A DNA stretch of 64,000 nucleotides. It comes from Rubrivivax sp. (GTDB lineage Bacteria > Pseudomonadota > Gammaproteobacteria > Burkholderiales > Burkholderiaceae_C). The notes under the pieces are model-generated. The model made no database searches. It saw nothing but the letters and a program-made list of their open reading frames with translations, and had not been told where the DNA came from. Positions 43,828 to 52,031 of this stretch are shown in pieces. The stretch's first letter is position 1; every line of letters begins with the position of its first letter. The stretch spans positions 248,001-312,000 of the forward strand of contig JAURZM010000048.1 of NCBI GenBank assembly GCA_030653385.1, in the 5' to 3' direction. A program made the position numbers and the translations under genes.

Positions 43828-44799
43828 TCACTCCGCGCGGATGTTGGCGCGCTGGATCACCAGCTTCCAGTTGTCGTATTCGTCGCGGTAGGTCTTGGCA
43901 AACTGCTCGGGCGTGCTGCCCACGGGCTCGGCACCGGTCTTTCCCAGCCGTTCGATCATGTCCGGCGAACGCACGATGGCGTTGAGTTCGCGGTTCAGGC
44001 GCTGCACGATGTCCGCCGGCGTGCCAGCGGGGGCGAAAAAGCCGAACCAATTGCCAAATTCCATGCCCGGCACACCTTGTTCCGTCAACGTGGGCACATT
44101 GGGCAGCGATGCCGACCGCTTGGCGCCACTCACCGCCAGTGGCCGCACACGGCCCGCGGCAATGTGCGGCTGCGCCGACACGACGCTGTCCATCAGGAAA
44201 CCGATCTGGCCCGCGATCAGGTCGGTCATCACGAGCCCGGTGCCGCGGTAAGGGATGTGCACGACAAACAGCCCGCCGGCGCGCCACTTGAACATCTCGG
44301 CCGTCAGGTGCGGATAGGTGCCGATGCCGCTGGAGCCGAAGTTGTACTTGCCCGGGTTTTTCTTCAGCAGGTCCACCAGTTCCCTGGCCGTGGCGGCCGG
44401 GAAACTCTGGCCCACGACCAGCACGCTGGGGGCGTTGGCCACGTGCACCACGGGCGCGAAGGATTTGAACGCGTCATAGGGCAGGCGCGGGTTCAGCGCC
44501 GGGCCAATCGAGTGGGTGGAACTGGTGGCCAGCAGGATGGTGTAGCCGTCGGCCGGGGCCTTGGCCACGATGTCCGAACCGATGGTGCCACCGGCACCGG
44601 GCTTGTTGTCCACCACCACCTGTTGCCCCAGCGCGGTGGCCAGTTGCTGCGCCAGCATGCGGCCGATGGTGTCGGTGGCACCACCGGCCGGGAACGGGAT
44701 CACCAGCCGCACGGGTTTGGCCGTGGGCCAGGCCTGGGCCCAGGCGGCAGCGGGCGCGGTCAGCGCGACGACAAACAAAGCGGCGAACAGTTTTTTCAT
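43828..44799 (-). CDS. Solitary Bug-family (TTT) substrate-binding protein
   Basis: The 323-residue periplasmic binding protein has a signal peptide ending at AAAWAQ and Bug-family motifs IPFPAGGATDTIGRMLAQQL and NKPGAGGTIGSDIVAKAP. It is an orphan: no TctA or TctB gene is adjacent, a usual situation in Burkholderiales. The ligand, probably a carboxylate, is unknown. It converges on mobA with 27 bases between stops. Confidence 0.88.
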   Translation of the reverse strand: MKKLFAALFVVALTAPAAAWAQAWPTAKPVRLVIPFPAGGATDTIGRMLAQQLATALGQQVVVDNKPGAGGTIGSDIVAKAPADGYTILLATSSTHSIGPALNPRLPYDAFKSFAPVVHVANAPSVLVVGQSFPAATARELVDLLKKNPGKYNFGSSGIGTYPHLTAEMFKWRAGGLFVVHIPYRGTGLVMTDLIAGQIGFLMDSVVSAQPHIAAGRVRPLAVSGAKRSASLPNVPTLTEQGVPGMEFGNWFGFFAPAGTPADIVQRLNRELNAIVRSPDMIERLGKTGAEPVGSTPEQFAKTYRDEYDNWKLVIQRANIRAE

Positions 44800-44896
44800 G
44801 GGGTACGGCTGCGCCTGCGACGCGTCCAAAAGAGAAGTGGTTGAGGATAACAAGCGCCTGGCCATTCGCCACCGGCCAAGCGAAGAGACCCGCGGT

Positions 44897-45379
44897 TCAA
44901 CTCATCTGCTGCGCAAGGGCTTCGAGTTGGTCGATGCAAGTGTTCCAGCCATCGAAAAAACCCAACTCGGTGTGACGGTCGCTGCTGGCCTGGTCGGGGT
45001 GCATCACGGTGGCGGTGTAGCGTGTGCATTGACCTTCGTCGCCCATCGTGATGATGGCGGTGAAGGGCATCCAGGGGGTGGCCGGACGCCAGCCACCGGT
45101 CAGCAAGGACGTGAACACCAGGCGGCTTTGCGGCACAACTTCCAGGAATGAACCCGGGTTGTCGCTGGTACCACCGTCCGGGCCCTGCATGAAGGTGTGG
45201 AAGTTGCCACCGGCCCGCAGCTCGAATGAGCGCACGTCGGTGGTCCAGGGCTTCGGGCACCACCACTGTTTCAGCAAGTCGGGCTCGGTCCAGGCGCGCC
45301 ACAGCGTGGCCCTGGGCGCACACACCCGGCGCGAAATGATCAGGTCCTTGGGGGCGGTGCTTGCGATGGCGTCAGGCAT
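44897..45379 (-). CDS. SRPBCC (AHSA1-like) domain protein
   Basis: The product of about 160 residues is a START/Bet v1-like domain of the AHSA1 type (ISRRVCAPRATLWRAWTEPD, LLKQWWCPKPW, and the C-terminal GWNTCIDQLEALA helix). ATG 45379 is chosen because AAGGGA lies six to eight bases upstream. The frame continues upstream without stop to 45541 and carries an ArsR-like N-terminus, so a 214-residue fusion is also possible. Ligand unknown. Confidence 0.8.
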   Translation of the reverse strand: MPDAIASTAPKDLIISRRVCAPRATLWRAWTEPDLLKQWWCPKPWTTDVRSFELRAGGNFHTFMQGPDGGTSDNPGSFLEVVPQSRLVFTSLLTGGWRPATPWMPFTAIITMGDEGQCTRYTATVMHPDQASSDRHTELGFFDGWNTCIDQLEALAQQMS

Positions 45380-45541
45380 CGGGTTCCCTTCGCGGTGCAG
45401 CTGTTCGGCAAAGTCGGCCATGCGGTCGCTGCGTGCAGGCACCGATGCCGGGCCACGGCCCAGCACACCGACCACGGCGCGTCGCGTGGGGTCGGCCAGG
45501 GCGTGGAACACATCCGACAGGTTTGCACTTTGCTTAGCCAT
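45380..45541 (-). pseudogene. Remnant of an ArsR-family regulator gene upstream of the SRPBCC gene
   Basis: The 54 codons before the SRPBCC start read MAKQSANLSDVFHALADPT then RRAVVGVLGRGPASV, the first helices of an ArsR-type winged helix. The recognition helix and dimerisation part that normally follow (an ArsR gene immediately before an AHSA1 gene is a common pair) are missing; only a short ADFAEQLHREGNP tail remains. The frame is intact, so an internal in-frame deletion of roughly 60 codons is the likeliest history. Confidence 0.6.
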
Positions 45542-45586
45542 TTGGCGAGGTTCAGTGCAAGCCCTGGCCGGGGGCTAGGCCGGGGG

Positions 45587-45712
45587 CTAGCGCTTCTGTT
45601 TCAGCGCATTCGGCAGCTTCTGCGTCAGGCTGGCGGGCAAGCCCGGTGGGTTGGGCACGTGAACCTTCTTGGGCTTCTTGGCTTCTTTCTTGTCAGTGCC
45701 GCTCTTCTTCAT
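45587..45712 (-). CDS. Small basic protein (41 aa)
   Basis: A 41-residue lysine-rich product, MKKSGTDKKEAKKPKKVHVP then a PNPPGLPASL segment, preceded by a strong AAGGAGA ribosome site about eight bases before the ATG. The site makes translation likely despite the size. No family recognised. It is tandem with the SRPBCC gene on the same strand. Confidence 0.55.
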   Translation of the reverse strand: MKKSGTDKKEAKKPKKVHVPNPPGLPASLTQKLPNALKQKR

Positions 45713-45997
45713 GCCGGGATCTCCTTCGGGGTTTGCCGGGCCGATCATGCGCCAATGCCGGCAACGGCCTGCGCGCGCGCCACCGGCCGGGGGCCCGGTG
45801 CAATGCAACGGGCAGTAAGTCACGAATGGCCGAGCAGGGCACCCAGCCGGGCCTGCACCACGCTGCTGGACCCGGCCCGGGAACCGGCCGCGCACCGCGC
45901 CGCATGCCGACGCATCACGTTGCATCCACCCGGCCCATCGCCCTTACCGTGCAGAGCCTTCCCGTGAAGCGCATGCCTGCCGCGCCCTGGCTCTCTC

Positions 45998-46690
45998 ATG
46001 TTCGGTCGATCCAGACCCGTTGTCATCGAATCCTACGGCCGCCGCCGATCCGGCTGGCGCATGCCCCGCTGGCTGCTGCTGTTGCTGCTGGGCACCGCAG
46101 GCGGTGCCGCTGCAGTGCTGTTTGTGCAGCAGCGCCTGCTGCCACCGCGCCTGACGCCGGCTGCCTCGGCTGAACTGCGCGGCGCCTTCGACCAGGCGGA
46201 TGCCGCGCGTCTGCGCCTGCAGGCCGAGCTGAACCAGACACAGCAGCGTTTGCAGACCACGCTGGCCGAACGGCAGGCGCTCAGCGCCGAAAGCGCCAAC
46301 AGCCGCGCGATGCTGACACGGCTGCAGGAAGACCTGGCCGCCGTGGTGGCCGCCCTGCCACCCGACCCTCGCGACGGCCAGGTGGCAGTGCGGGCCGCGC
46401 GCTTCAACGTCAAGGGCGGCCAGCTGAACTACGAAGTGGTGCTGTCGCGCGAACGCGCTGGCAGCAAACCGCTGCTCGGCACCCTGAAGCTGCTGGTGGC
46501 GGGTGAGTCCGGCAAGGGCAGCCCGAGCACCGTCACGCCCCATGCCATCCCCTTGCAGGTGGGCAGCCACGAGGTGGTGAGCGGCAGCGTGCCACTGCCC
46601 GAGGGCTTCACACCCCGTCAAACCACGATCCAGGTGCTTGACCGCTCGGCAGGAAGGTCTTTGGGCATGCGGGTGCTGCCCGTCAAGTGA
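45998..46690 (+). CDS. Membrane-anchored coiled-coil protein of unknown function
   Basis: The 230-residue product has one membrane anchor (about residues 24-44, WLLLLLLGTAGGAAAVLFVQ), a coiled coil (about 55-115, LRLQAELNQTQQRLQTTLAE) and a C-terminal beta-rich domain. The topology suggests a bitopic inner-membrane protein with the C-terminus in the periplasm. It resembles conserved Burkholderiales hypotheticals in cell-envelope neighbourhoods. Function unknown. Confidence 0.75.
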   Translation: MFGRSRPVVIESYGRRRSGWRMPRWLLLLLLGTAGGAAAVLFVQQRLLPPRLTPAASAELRGAFDQADAARLRLQAELNQTQQRLQTTLAERQALSAESANSRAMLTRLQEDLAAVVAALPPDPRDGQVAVRAARFNVKGGQLNYEVVLSRERAGSKPLLGTLKLLVAGESGKGSPSTVTPHAIPLQVGSHEVVSGSVPLPEGFTPRQTTIQVLDRSAGRSLGMRVLPVK

Positions 46691-46706
46691 TGGCTAAACT
46701 GAACTG

Positions 46707-47126
46707 ATGATCGAGAACTCGCCAAAGAACCCGCCAAACAAGGAACTGTCGTCGCAGGGTCTGCAGGGGCTGCACGTGGAGCCCGACCTGCCGGCCATCA
46801 CCCCGCAGCGCAGCCTGACCGGCTGGCACCGGGAGCTGTGCGTGGAACTGCTGGGCGAAGGTGCCGCGCGCATCTTCGTGCGTGCGGTGCTGCGCAGCTC
46901 GCTGAAAGCTGCCGAGTTGCAGCGAGCCGTCCTGTTCCACCGCCTGGACGTGCGCTTTGCCGACCTGCCAGGTTGTGTCGAAGCCCTGCGGCATGAGCTG
47001 CAGCGCCTGGCTGCCAGCGCGCGGCGGGAACTGCCCAACAAGGCCAATCTGTTTGTGTCGCTGAGCTACGACCGCAATGCCTGGGACGCCGTCGAACAGG
47101 GCATCGACCGCTGGGCGCGGCGCTGA
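46707..47126 (+). CDS. Hypothetical protein (139 aa)
   Basis: The 139-residue soluble product has no signal peptide or known motif. It contains an alpha/beta pattern with a LFVSLSYDRNAWDAVEQGID C-terminus. It begins 16 bases after the coiled-coil gene and is probably its operon partner. Function unknown. Confidence 0.6.
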   Translation: MIENSPKNPPNKELSSQGLQGLHVEPDLPAITPQRSLTGWHRELCVELLGEGAARIFVRAVLRSSLKAAELQRAVLFHRLDVRFADLPGCVEALRHELQRLAASARRELPNKANLFVSLSYDRNAWDAVEQGIDRWARR

Positions 47127-47153
47127 AGCGCTGCAGGTCGGCTTCGACAGACT

Positions 47154-47414
47154 TCAAGCACCCAGCAAGCCGGCGCTGACCAAGGCCGCGTCAGCCACTG
47201 CAAAGGCCATGTTGTGCCTGTCGGTGAAGGGCCCACCCCCCGGGACGACGGCACCGTCGGCATCGTGGCCAACGGCCTTGAATTTCCAGTGGCCGCCGAT
47301 CCACTTCAGATGGCCCACCTGCTGGCCCTGCACATCTTCCACGCGGTAGACGGCGTTGTTGATGCGGGTCAGCCTGAGGGCCGGCACGGGGGGCTCGACA
47401 GGTTTCTGGCTCAC
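47154..47414 (-). CDS. Small protein coupled to the ModE-like regulator (86 aa)
   Basis: The 86-residue product starts with a GTG whose last bases form the stop of the regulator gene (GTGA at 47414-47411), a translational-coupling signature. It contains LRLTRINNAVYRVEDVQGQQ then a VGHLKWIGGHWKFKAVG strand region and no membrane segment. No family recognised. A longer ATG start at 47531 would overlap the regulator and is less likely. Confidence 0.6.
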   Translation of the reverse strand: MSQKPVEPPVPALRLTRINNAVYRVEDVQGQQVGHLKWIGGHWKFKAVGHDADGAVVPGGGPFTDRHNMAFAVADAALVSAGLLGA

Positions 47415-48553
47415 GTGCCACCCGCCTTGGGTGACCTGAAATGCCACCAGGGCAGTGCCTTGGTCAGGCTCAGCACCTGGCCACCCTGCCCTGCGCCGTA
47501 ACCCGGCACCTCGGCCAGTGTCTGGCGCCACGCCGGGCCTTGCAGCAACTGCCGCAGCAACTGCACCGCAGGCTCTTCGAGTGCATCGCGCAGGCAGACC
47601 AGGTAATAGTCTTCTTCGATCAGCGGCACGAAGCCCAGGCCGAACTGCGCCGCCGCCGCTTCGATGCCCAGGCCGGTGTCGGCCGCACCGCTGGCCACCG
47701 CCGCGGCCACGGCCAGGTGGCTGTCTTCGCTGTGCACGCCCCGGCCCGGGAGGCTGTCGGGGGCCAGCCCTTCAGCCTGCAGCAGGTGCTGCAGCAGCAG
47801 ATGCGTGCCCGACCCCGGCTGGCGATGCACGAAGCTCGCACGCTGCTGCACGACATCGGCCAGGCTGCGCAGTTGCAAGGGCCTGCCTTTGGCCACCATC
47901 AGGCCCTGCACGCGACTGGCGCAGCCGATGAGTTTGTGGCGGCCGGGTTTGAGCAGCGGCTTCAGTTGCCGCGCAAACACCGGCGCACGCTTGGCCTGCG
48001 CCGGCACGTGGAAGCCCGCCACCAGGCAACGCCCCGCGGCCAGCGCACGCAGTGCGTCCATGCTGCCGGCGAATCGCAGGTCGATGTGCAGGCCGTGGTG
48101 CAGGCTGGCCCTTTCCTGCAGCAGCGGCAGGGCCATGTCGTGGCTGGCAAAGACGGTCAGCACCTGCTGCGTGCCGTCCAGCGCTTCGGCCAGCACGCGC
48201 GCCAGTTCGGCACGCAAGGCTTCGATGTGCGGCGCCAGGCGCGCCCGGGCGCGGGTTTCGGCCCACAGCAGGCGTTCGGCAAAAGGTGTCAGGCGCGCCG
48301 GCTGGCCCTGGGCCCAGGCCACCAGCGGCTGGCCCAGCGCCACCTGCCAGTGTTTGAGCTGACCCCACAGGTGGCGGTAGGAGACGCCGGTCTCGCGTGC
48401 CGCCTGCTGGATGCTGCCGTTTTCGCGCAGTGCCAGCAGAAGGTCGAACAAGGGGTTTTGCAACTCGCTGCCCTGCTGGGCTGCGGGGTCGGCCGGCGCA
48501 TCGGTGCTGCCGGCTTCGAATCGGTATTGCAGATGGACACCACGGGGTTTCAT
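47411..48553 (-). CDS. ModE-type HTH regulator with periplasmic-binding-like sensor domain
   Basis: The 380-residue protein joins an N-terminal ModE-like winged helix (about 30-115, GSIQQAARETGVSYRHLWGQ) to a C-terminal PBP-like domain related to molybdate/tungstate-binding proteins (from about residue 130, ASHDMALPLLQE; then FVHRQPGSGTH and SGAADTGLGIEAAA). It lacks a signal peptide, so it is a cytoplasmic one-component sensor. In related genomes such regulators occur near FDH genes, and it lies 4 kb from this FDH locus. Ligand probably an oxyanion, by inference. Confidence 0.85.
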   Translation of the reverse strand: MKPRGVHLQYRFEAGSTDAPADPAAQQGSELQNPLFDLLLALRENGSIQQAARETGVSYRHLWGQLKHWQVALGQPLVAWAQGQPARLTPFAERLLWAETRARARLAPHIEALRAELARVLAEALDGTQQVLTVFASHDMALPLLQERASLHHGLHIDLRFAGSMDALRALAAGRCLVAGFHVPAQAKRAPVFARQLKPLLKPGRHKLIGCASRVQGLMVAKGRPLQLRSLADVVQQRASFVHRQPGSGTHLLLQHLLQAEGLAPDSLPGRGVHSEDSHLAVAAAVASGAADTGLGIEAAAAQFGLGFVPLIEEDYYLVCLRDALEEPAVQLLRQLLQGPAWRQTLAEVPGYGAGQGGQVLSLTKALPWWHFRSPKAGGT

Positions 48554-48593
48554 GCCTGCATGGTAAGCAGGCCGCCCCTGAGCCCGTACGGGC
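48554..48593. promoter_or_regulatory. Inverted repeats between the divergent ModE-like and response regulator genes
   Basis: The 67-base gap holds GCCTGCATGGTAAGCAGGC (48554-48572, six-base arms) directly at the ModE-like start codon, and the perfect palindrome GCCCGTACGGGC (48582-48593). Either could be an operator for autoregulation or for the two-component genes. No clear -35/-10 pair is seen. Confidence 0.4.
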
Positions 48594-48620
48594 AGACCCG
48601 ACGCTTAAACTCCGGGCGCC

Positions 48621-49985
48621 ATGACCGCACCTGCCTCCCCTGCCGAGTCCTGGCCCAACGCCACGGTGCTGGTGGTGGACGACGAGCCCGGCATGCGCAA
48701 TTTCCTGGTCAAGACGCTGGCGCCCCGTGCGGGCCAGGTGATGGCCGCGGGCAGCGCCGAAGAGGCCGACGAGCTGCTGCAGCGCCACCGCTTCGATCTG
48801 GTCATCCTGGACATCACGCTGCCTGGCAAGAGCGGCATCACGCTGCTGCAGGAACTGCGCGCCCGCGGCAACCCTTGCGAGGTGGTCTTGATCACCGCCT
48901 TTGCCGACCTGGACACCGCCATCGAAGCGCTGCGCGCTGGCGCCGGCGACTTCCTGCTCAAGCCCTTTCGTGTGGCGCAGGTGCTGGGTGCCGTCAAACA
49001 CGGCCTGGAACGGGCCGGCCTGAAGCGCGAGAACTGGGTGCTCAAGCGCGCCTTGCACCAGCGCACCGGTGCGGCCGATGGCCTGGTCGGCCGCAGCATC
49101 GTCATCAAGGGCCTGCAGGCGGCGCTGCACCGCGTGGCCACGGTGGACAGCACGGTGCTGCTGACGGGTGAGTCGGGCACCGGCAAGGAACTGGCTGCGC
49201 TGGCGCTGCACCGCCTGAGCCCGCGTGCGGCGGCGCCCTTCGTGCCGGTGAACTGCGCCACTGCGTCGCCGGCGCTGATCGAGGCCGAACTCTTCGGCCA
49301 GGCCGGCCACGACGGTCTCTTTGTCTACGCCCAGGGCGGCACGCTGTTCCTGGACGAGGTGGCCGAGTTGCCGCTGCCCTTGCAGGCCAGCCTGCTGCGG
49401 GTGCTGGAAAGCCGCCGCATGCGGCCGGTGGGCAGCGAACAGGAGATTGCCGTCAACGTGCGCATCGTCGCTGCCAGCAACCGCGTGTTGCGACAAGAGG
49501 TCGAGGCCGGGCGCTTCCGCGCCGACCTGTACTACCGGCTGCAGGTGGTGGAAATCACGCTGCCGCCGCTGTCATCGCACAAGGAAGACATCCCCGACCT
49601 GGTGGCGCACTTCATCGACACGCTGGCGCCGCAGCTGGGCGTCGAACCCATCGAGGTGTCGGACAACGAGATGCACTACCTGCAGCAGTACGCATGGCCA
49701 GGCAATGTGCGCGAACTGCGCAACCTGATCGAACGTTCGCTGATCGTCGGTGCGCTGAATGTCTCGGCTCTGTACCAGGGGCTGTCGCGGGCCGCACTGG
49801 CACCGGCCGCGGCCCAGGCCGCACCGATGCCGCTGGGCAGCCCCACCGACTTGCACACGCTGGAAAAACGCCACATCCTGGCGGTACTGGAACAGGTGGA
49901 CGGTGACAAGACCCGGGCCGCGCAACTGCTGGGCATTTCCAGGCGCACGCTGGAACGGCGCTGCGCCGAATGGGCGCTGGTGTGA
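48621..49985 (+). CDS. NtrC-type response regulator lacking the GAFTGA loop
   Basis: The 454-residue protein has a receiver domain (phospho-acceptor Asp64 in VILDITLPG), an AAA+ domain (Walker A GESGTGKE from about residue 183, GGTLFLDEVAELP Walker B) and a C-terminal Fis-type HTH (TRAAQLLGISRRTLERR). The surface loop that normally carries GAFTGA, between LFG and the GLF segment, is reduced to QAGHD near residues 227-231. It therefore probably does not remodel sigma-54 holoenzyme. The histidine kinase gene overlaps its stop. Confidence 0.9.
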   Translation: MTAPASPAESWPNATVLVVDDEPGMRNFLVKTLAPRAGQVMAAGSAEEADELLQRHRFDLVILDITLPGKSGITLLQELRARGNPCEVVLITAFADLDTAIEALRAGAGDFLLKPFRVAQVLGAVKHGLERAGLKRENWVLKRALHQRTGAADGLVGRSIVIKGLQAALHRVATVDSTVLLTGESGTGKELAALALHRLSPRAAAPFVPVNCATASPALIEAELFGQAGHDGLFVYAQGGTLFLDEVAELPLPLQASLLRVLESRRMRPVGSEQEIAVNVRIVAASNRVLRQEVEAGRFRADLYYRLQVVEITLPPLSSHKEDIPDLVAHFIDTLAPQLGVEPIEVSDNEMHYLQQYAWPGNVRELRNLIERSLIVGALNVSALYQGLSRAALAPAAAQAAPMPLGSPTDLHTLEKRHILAVLEQVDGDKTRAAQLLGISRRTLERRCAEWALV

Positions 49986-51973
49986 CCCAGGCAGCGGCGC
50001 CGCCGCCGGCAGGCGCCCACCTCGCCAGCACGACAGCGACCCGTCTGGGCCGCTTCGCCCGCTTGTCCATCCGCAACAAGCTGCTGGTGATGGTGCTGAT
50101 GCCCCTGCTGGGCGTGCTGCCGTTGCTGGGGGCTTTCCTGCTGTGGTGGGGCAGCGAAGCGGTGGACCGCCTGCTTGTCACCAAGGTGCAGTCCGACCTG
50201 GCCGTGGCCCAAGGTTATTTCGAACGTGTGCTGGCCGAGGTGGGCGCCAGTGCGATGGGCGTGGCCGAATCGGCCGCGCTGCTGCAGGCGCTGCAGCCAC
50301 GCCGGGGGCCGGTGGAACCCCTGCTGCAACGTCTGGCCGGGCGCGAAAGGCTGGACTTCATCCGGCTGCTGCCACCCGACGCGGCGCTGGCCGACGGCAC
50401 CAGTGTCGAGGTCTTCGAACCCGCGCAGCAAAACATGCTGGGCCCCGAGCTGCGCGACCGCGTGCCGGTGCCGCTGGTGGCCACGCGCAACGCCGCGCCC
50501 ACCGCACGCGAGGTCGAAGACCGCGCCATGGTGCTGCTGGCCACGCGCGCGGTGCGCAGCCCGCAGGGTGAACTGCTGGGCCATGTGCAGGCGGGTCTGC
50601 TGCTGAACCGCAACCTGCCCTTCATCGACCACATCAATCAGATCGTCTACCCGGAAGGTTCGCTGCCGTTTTCCGAACTGGGCAGCCGTGGCACCGCCAC
50701 GCTGTTCCTGGACGATGTGCGCATCAGCACCAACGTGCGCCTGTTCGGCACCGAAGCAGACCAGCGCGCCATCGGCACGCGGGTGTCGAACACGGTGCGC
50801 GAAACCGTGCTGGGCCGTGGCACCACCTGGCTGGACCGCGCCTTTGTCGTCAACGACTGGTATGTGTCGGCCTACCAGCCGCTGGCCGACGGCAGCGGCC
50901 GGCGGGTGGGCATGTTGTACGTGGGCATTCTGGAGCGGCCCTTCACCTTGTTGAAGTACGGCGCGCTGGCCAGCATCGGGGTCTTGTTTTTTGCCGTCAT
51001 GATCGTCGCCGCCGCCGTTTCCCTGCGCTGGGCGCGCAGCATCTTCCGGCCGCTGGAGCAGATGGAAGCCACGATGCAGCGTGTGGAAGCTGGCAGCCTG
51101 GACGCACGTGTCGGCGCGGTGGCCACCGACGACGAAATCGGCCGCCTGGCCGGCCACCTGGACCACCTGCTGCAGGTGATCGCGGAAAACACCCGCGGCC
51201 TGGACAACAAGGTGGCCGAGCGCACGCAGGCGCTGGAACAGGCGCAGCAGCAACTGGTGCGCAGCGAAAAGCTGGCCACCGTGGGCCAGCTCACGGCCAG
51301 CATCGCACACGAGGTCAACAACCCCATCGCGGTGATCCAGGGCAACCTGGACCTGGTGCGCGAACTGCTCGGCGCCGAAGGCAGCCACAAGGTGGCGGCC
51401 GAGCTGAAGCTGATGGACGAACAGATCGAACGCATGCGGCTGATCGTGACCCAGCTGCTGCAGTTTGCCAGACCCACTGAATTTGCAGGTTATGTGGAAG
51501 CCGTCGACACGGCACGTGCGCTTGAGGACTGCCTGGTGCTGGCCGGCCACCAGATGGCCAGCACCGGCATCGAGGTGCAGCGCGACTACCGCGCCACGCG
51601 CCAGCCTTCGCTGAACCGCCATGAACTGCAGCAGGTGCTGGTGAACCTGATCGTCAACGCCATCCACGCCATGCCCCAGGGCGGCCGGCTGCGGCTGGCC
51701 ACACGCGACACCGGCACCGACGGCGTCGAGATCGACGTCATCGACACCGGTGGCGGTCTGTCCGACGAACTGCTGGCCCGACTGTTCCAGCCCTTCGTCA
51801 CACGCCGCCCCGACGGCACCGGCCTGGGGCTGTGGATCAGCCGCGGGCTGGTGGAACGTTACGGCGGTGACATCCGTGCGGCCAACCGGCGCGACGGCAG
51901 CACCGGCGCCGTGTTCACCGTCGCACTGAGCGTGACGCCGGCGGCCGAGACGGGTCTGGCTTCACTCGTATAG
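49982..51973 (+). CDS. Membrane sensor histidine kinase with double-Cache-like periplasmic domain
   Basis: The 663-residue kinase starts with GTG overlapping the response regulator stop (GTGA). It has TM1 (about 33-56), a periplasmic sensor of about 270 residues with Cache-like features, TM2, a HAMP domain (RSIFRPLEQMEATMQRVEAG), a HisKA H-box with His443 (SIAHEVNNPIAV), and an HATPase with N box NLIVNAIHAM and G boxes DTGGGL and GTGLGLWIS. It is the cognate partner of the upstream regulator. The signal is unknown; FDH proximity suggests a small carboxylate or redox cue. Confidence 0.92.
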   Translation: MTQAAAPPPAGAHLASTTATRLGRFARLSIRNKLLVMVLMPLLGVLPLLGAFLLWWGSEAVDRLLVTKVQSDLAVAQGYFERVLAEVGASAMGVAESAALLQALQPRRGPVEPLLQRLAGRERLDFIRLLPPDAALADGTSVEVFEPAQQNMLGPELRDRVPVPLVATRNAAPTAREVEDRAMVLLATRAVRSPQGELLGHVQAGLLLNRNLPFIDHINQIVYPEGSLPFSELGSRGTATLFLDDVRISTNVRLFGTEADQRAIGTRVSNTVRETVLGRGTTWLDRAFVVNDWYVSAYQPLADGSGRRVGMLYVGILERPFTLLKYGALASIGVLFFAVMIVAAAVSLRWARSIFRPLEQMEATMQRVEAGSLDARVGAVATDDEIGRLAGHLDHLLQVIAENTRGLDNKVAERTQALEQAQQQLVRSEKLATVGQLTASIAHEVNNPIAVIQGNLDLVRELLGAEGSHKVAAELKLMDEQIERMRLIVTQLLQFARPTEFAGYVEAVDTARALEDCLVLAGHQMASTGIEVQRDYRATRQPSLNRHELQQVLVNLIVNAIHAMPQGGRLRLATRDTGTDGVEIDVIDTGGGLSDELLARLFQPFVTRRPDGTGLGLWISRGLVERYGGDIRAANRRDGSTGAVFTVALSVTPAAETGLASLV

Positions 51974-52031
51974 TCCGGCCGCCAACACCTGCCTGGAGAG
52001 TTCCATCCCTGCCACCCGCCGCTCATCCATC

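Noticed and set aside
45713..45997. Coding potential in the 285-base gap before the coiled-coil protein
   Set aside because: Open frames on both strands lack ribosome sites and conserved motifs; nothing beyond GC-rich non-coding sequence was seen.
49676..51667. 663-codon minus-strand frame opposite the histidine kinase
   Set aside because: It lies fully antisense to a kinase with all conserved boxes and has low-complexity His/Gln/Ala composition.
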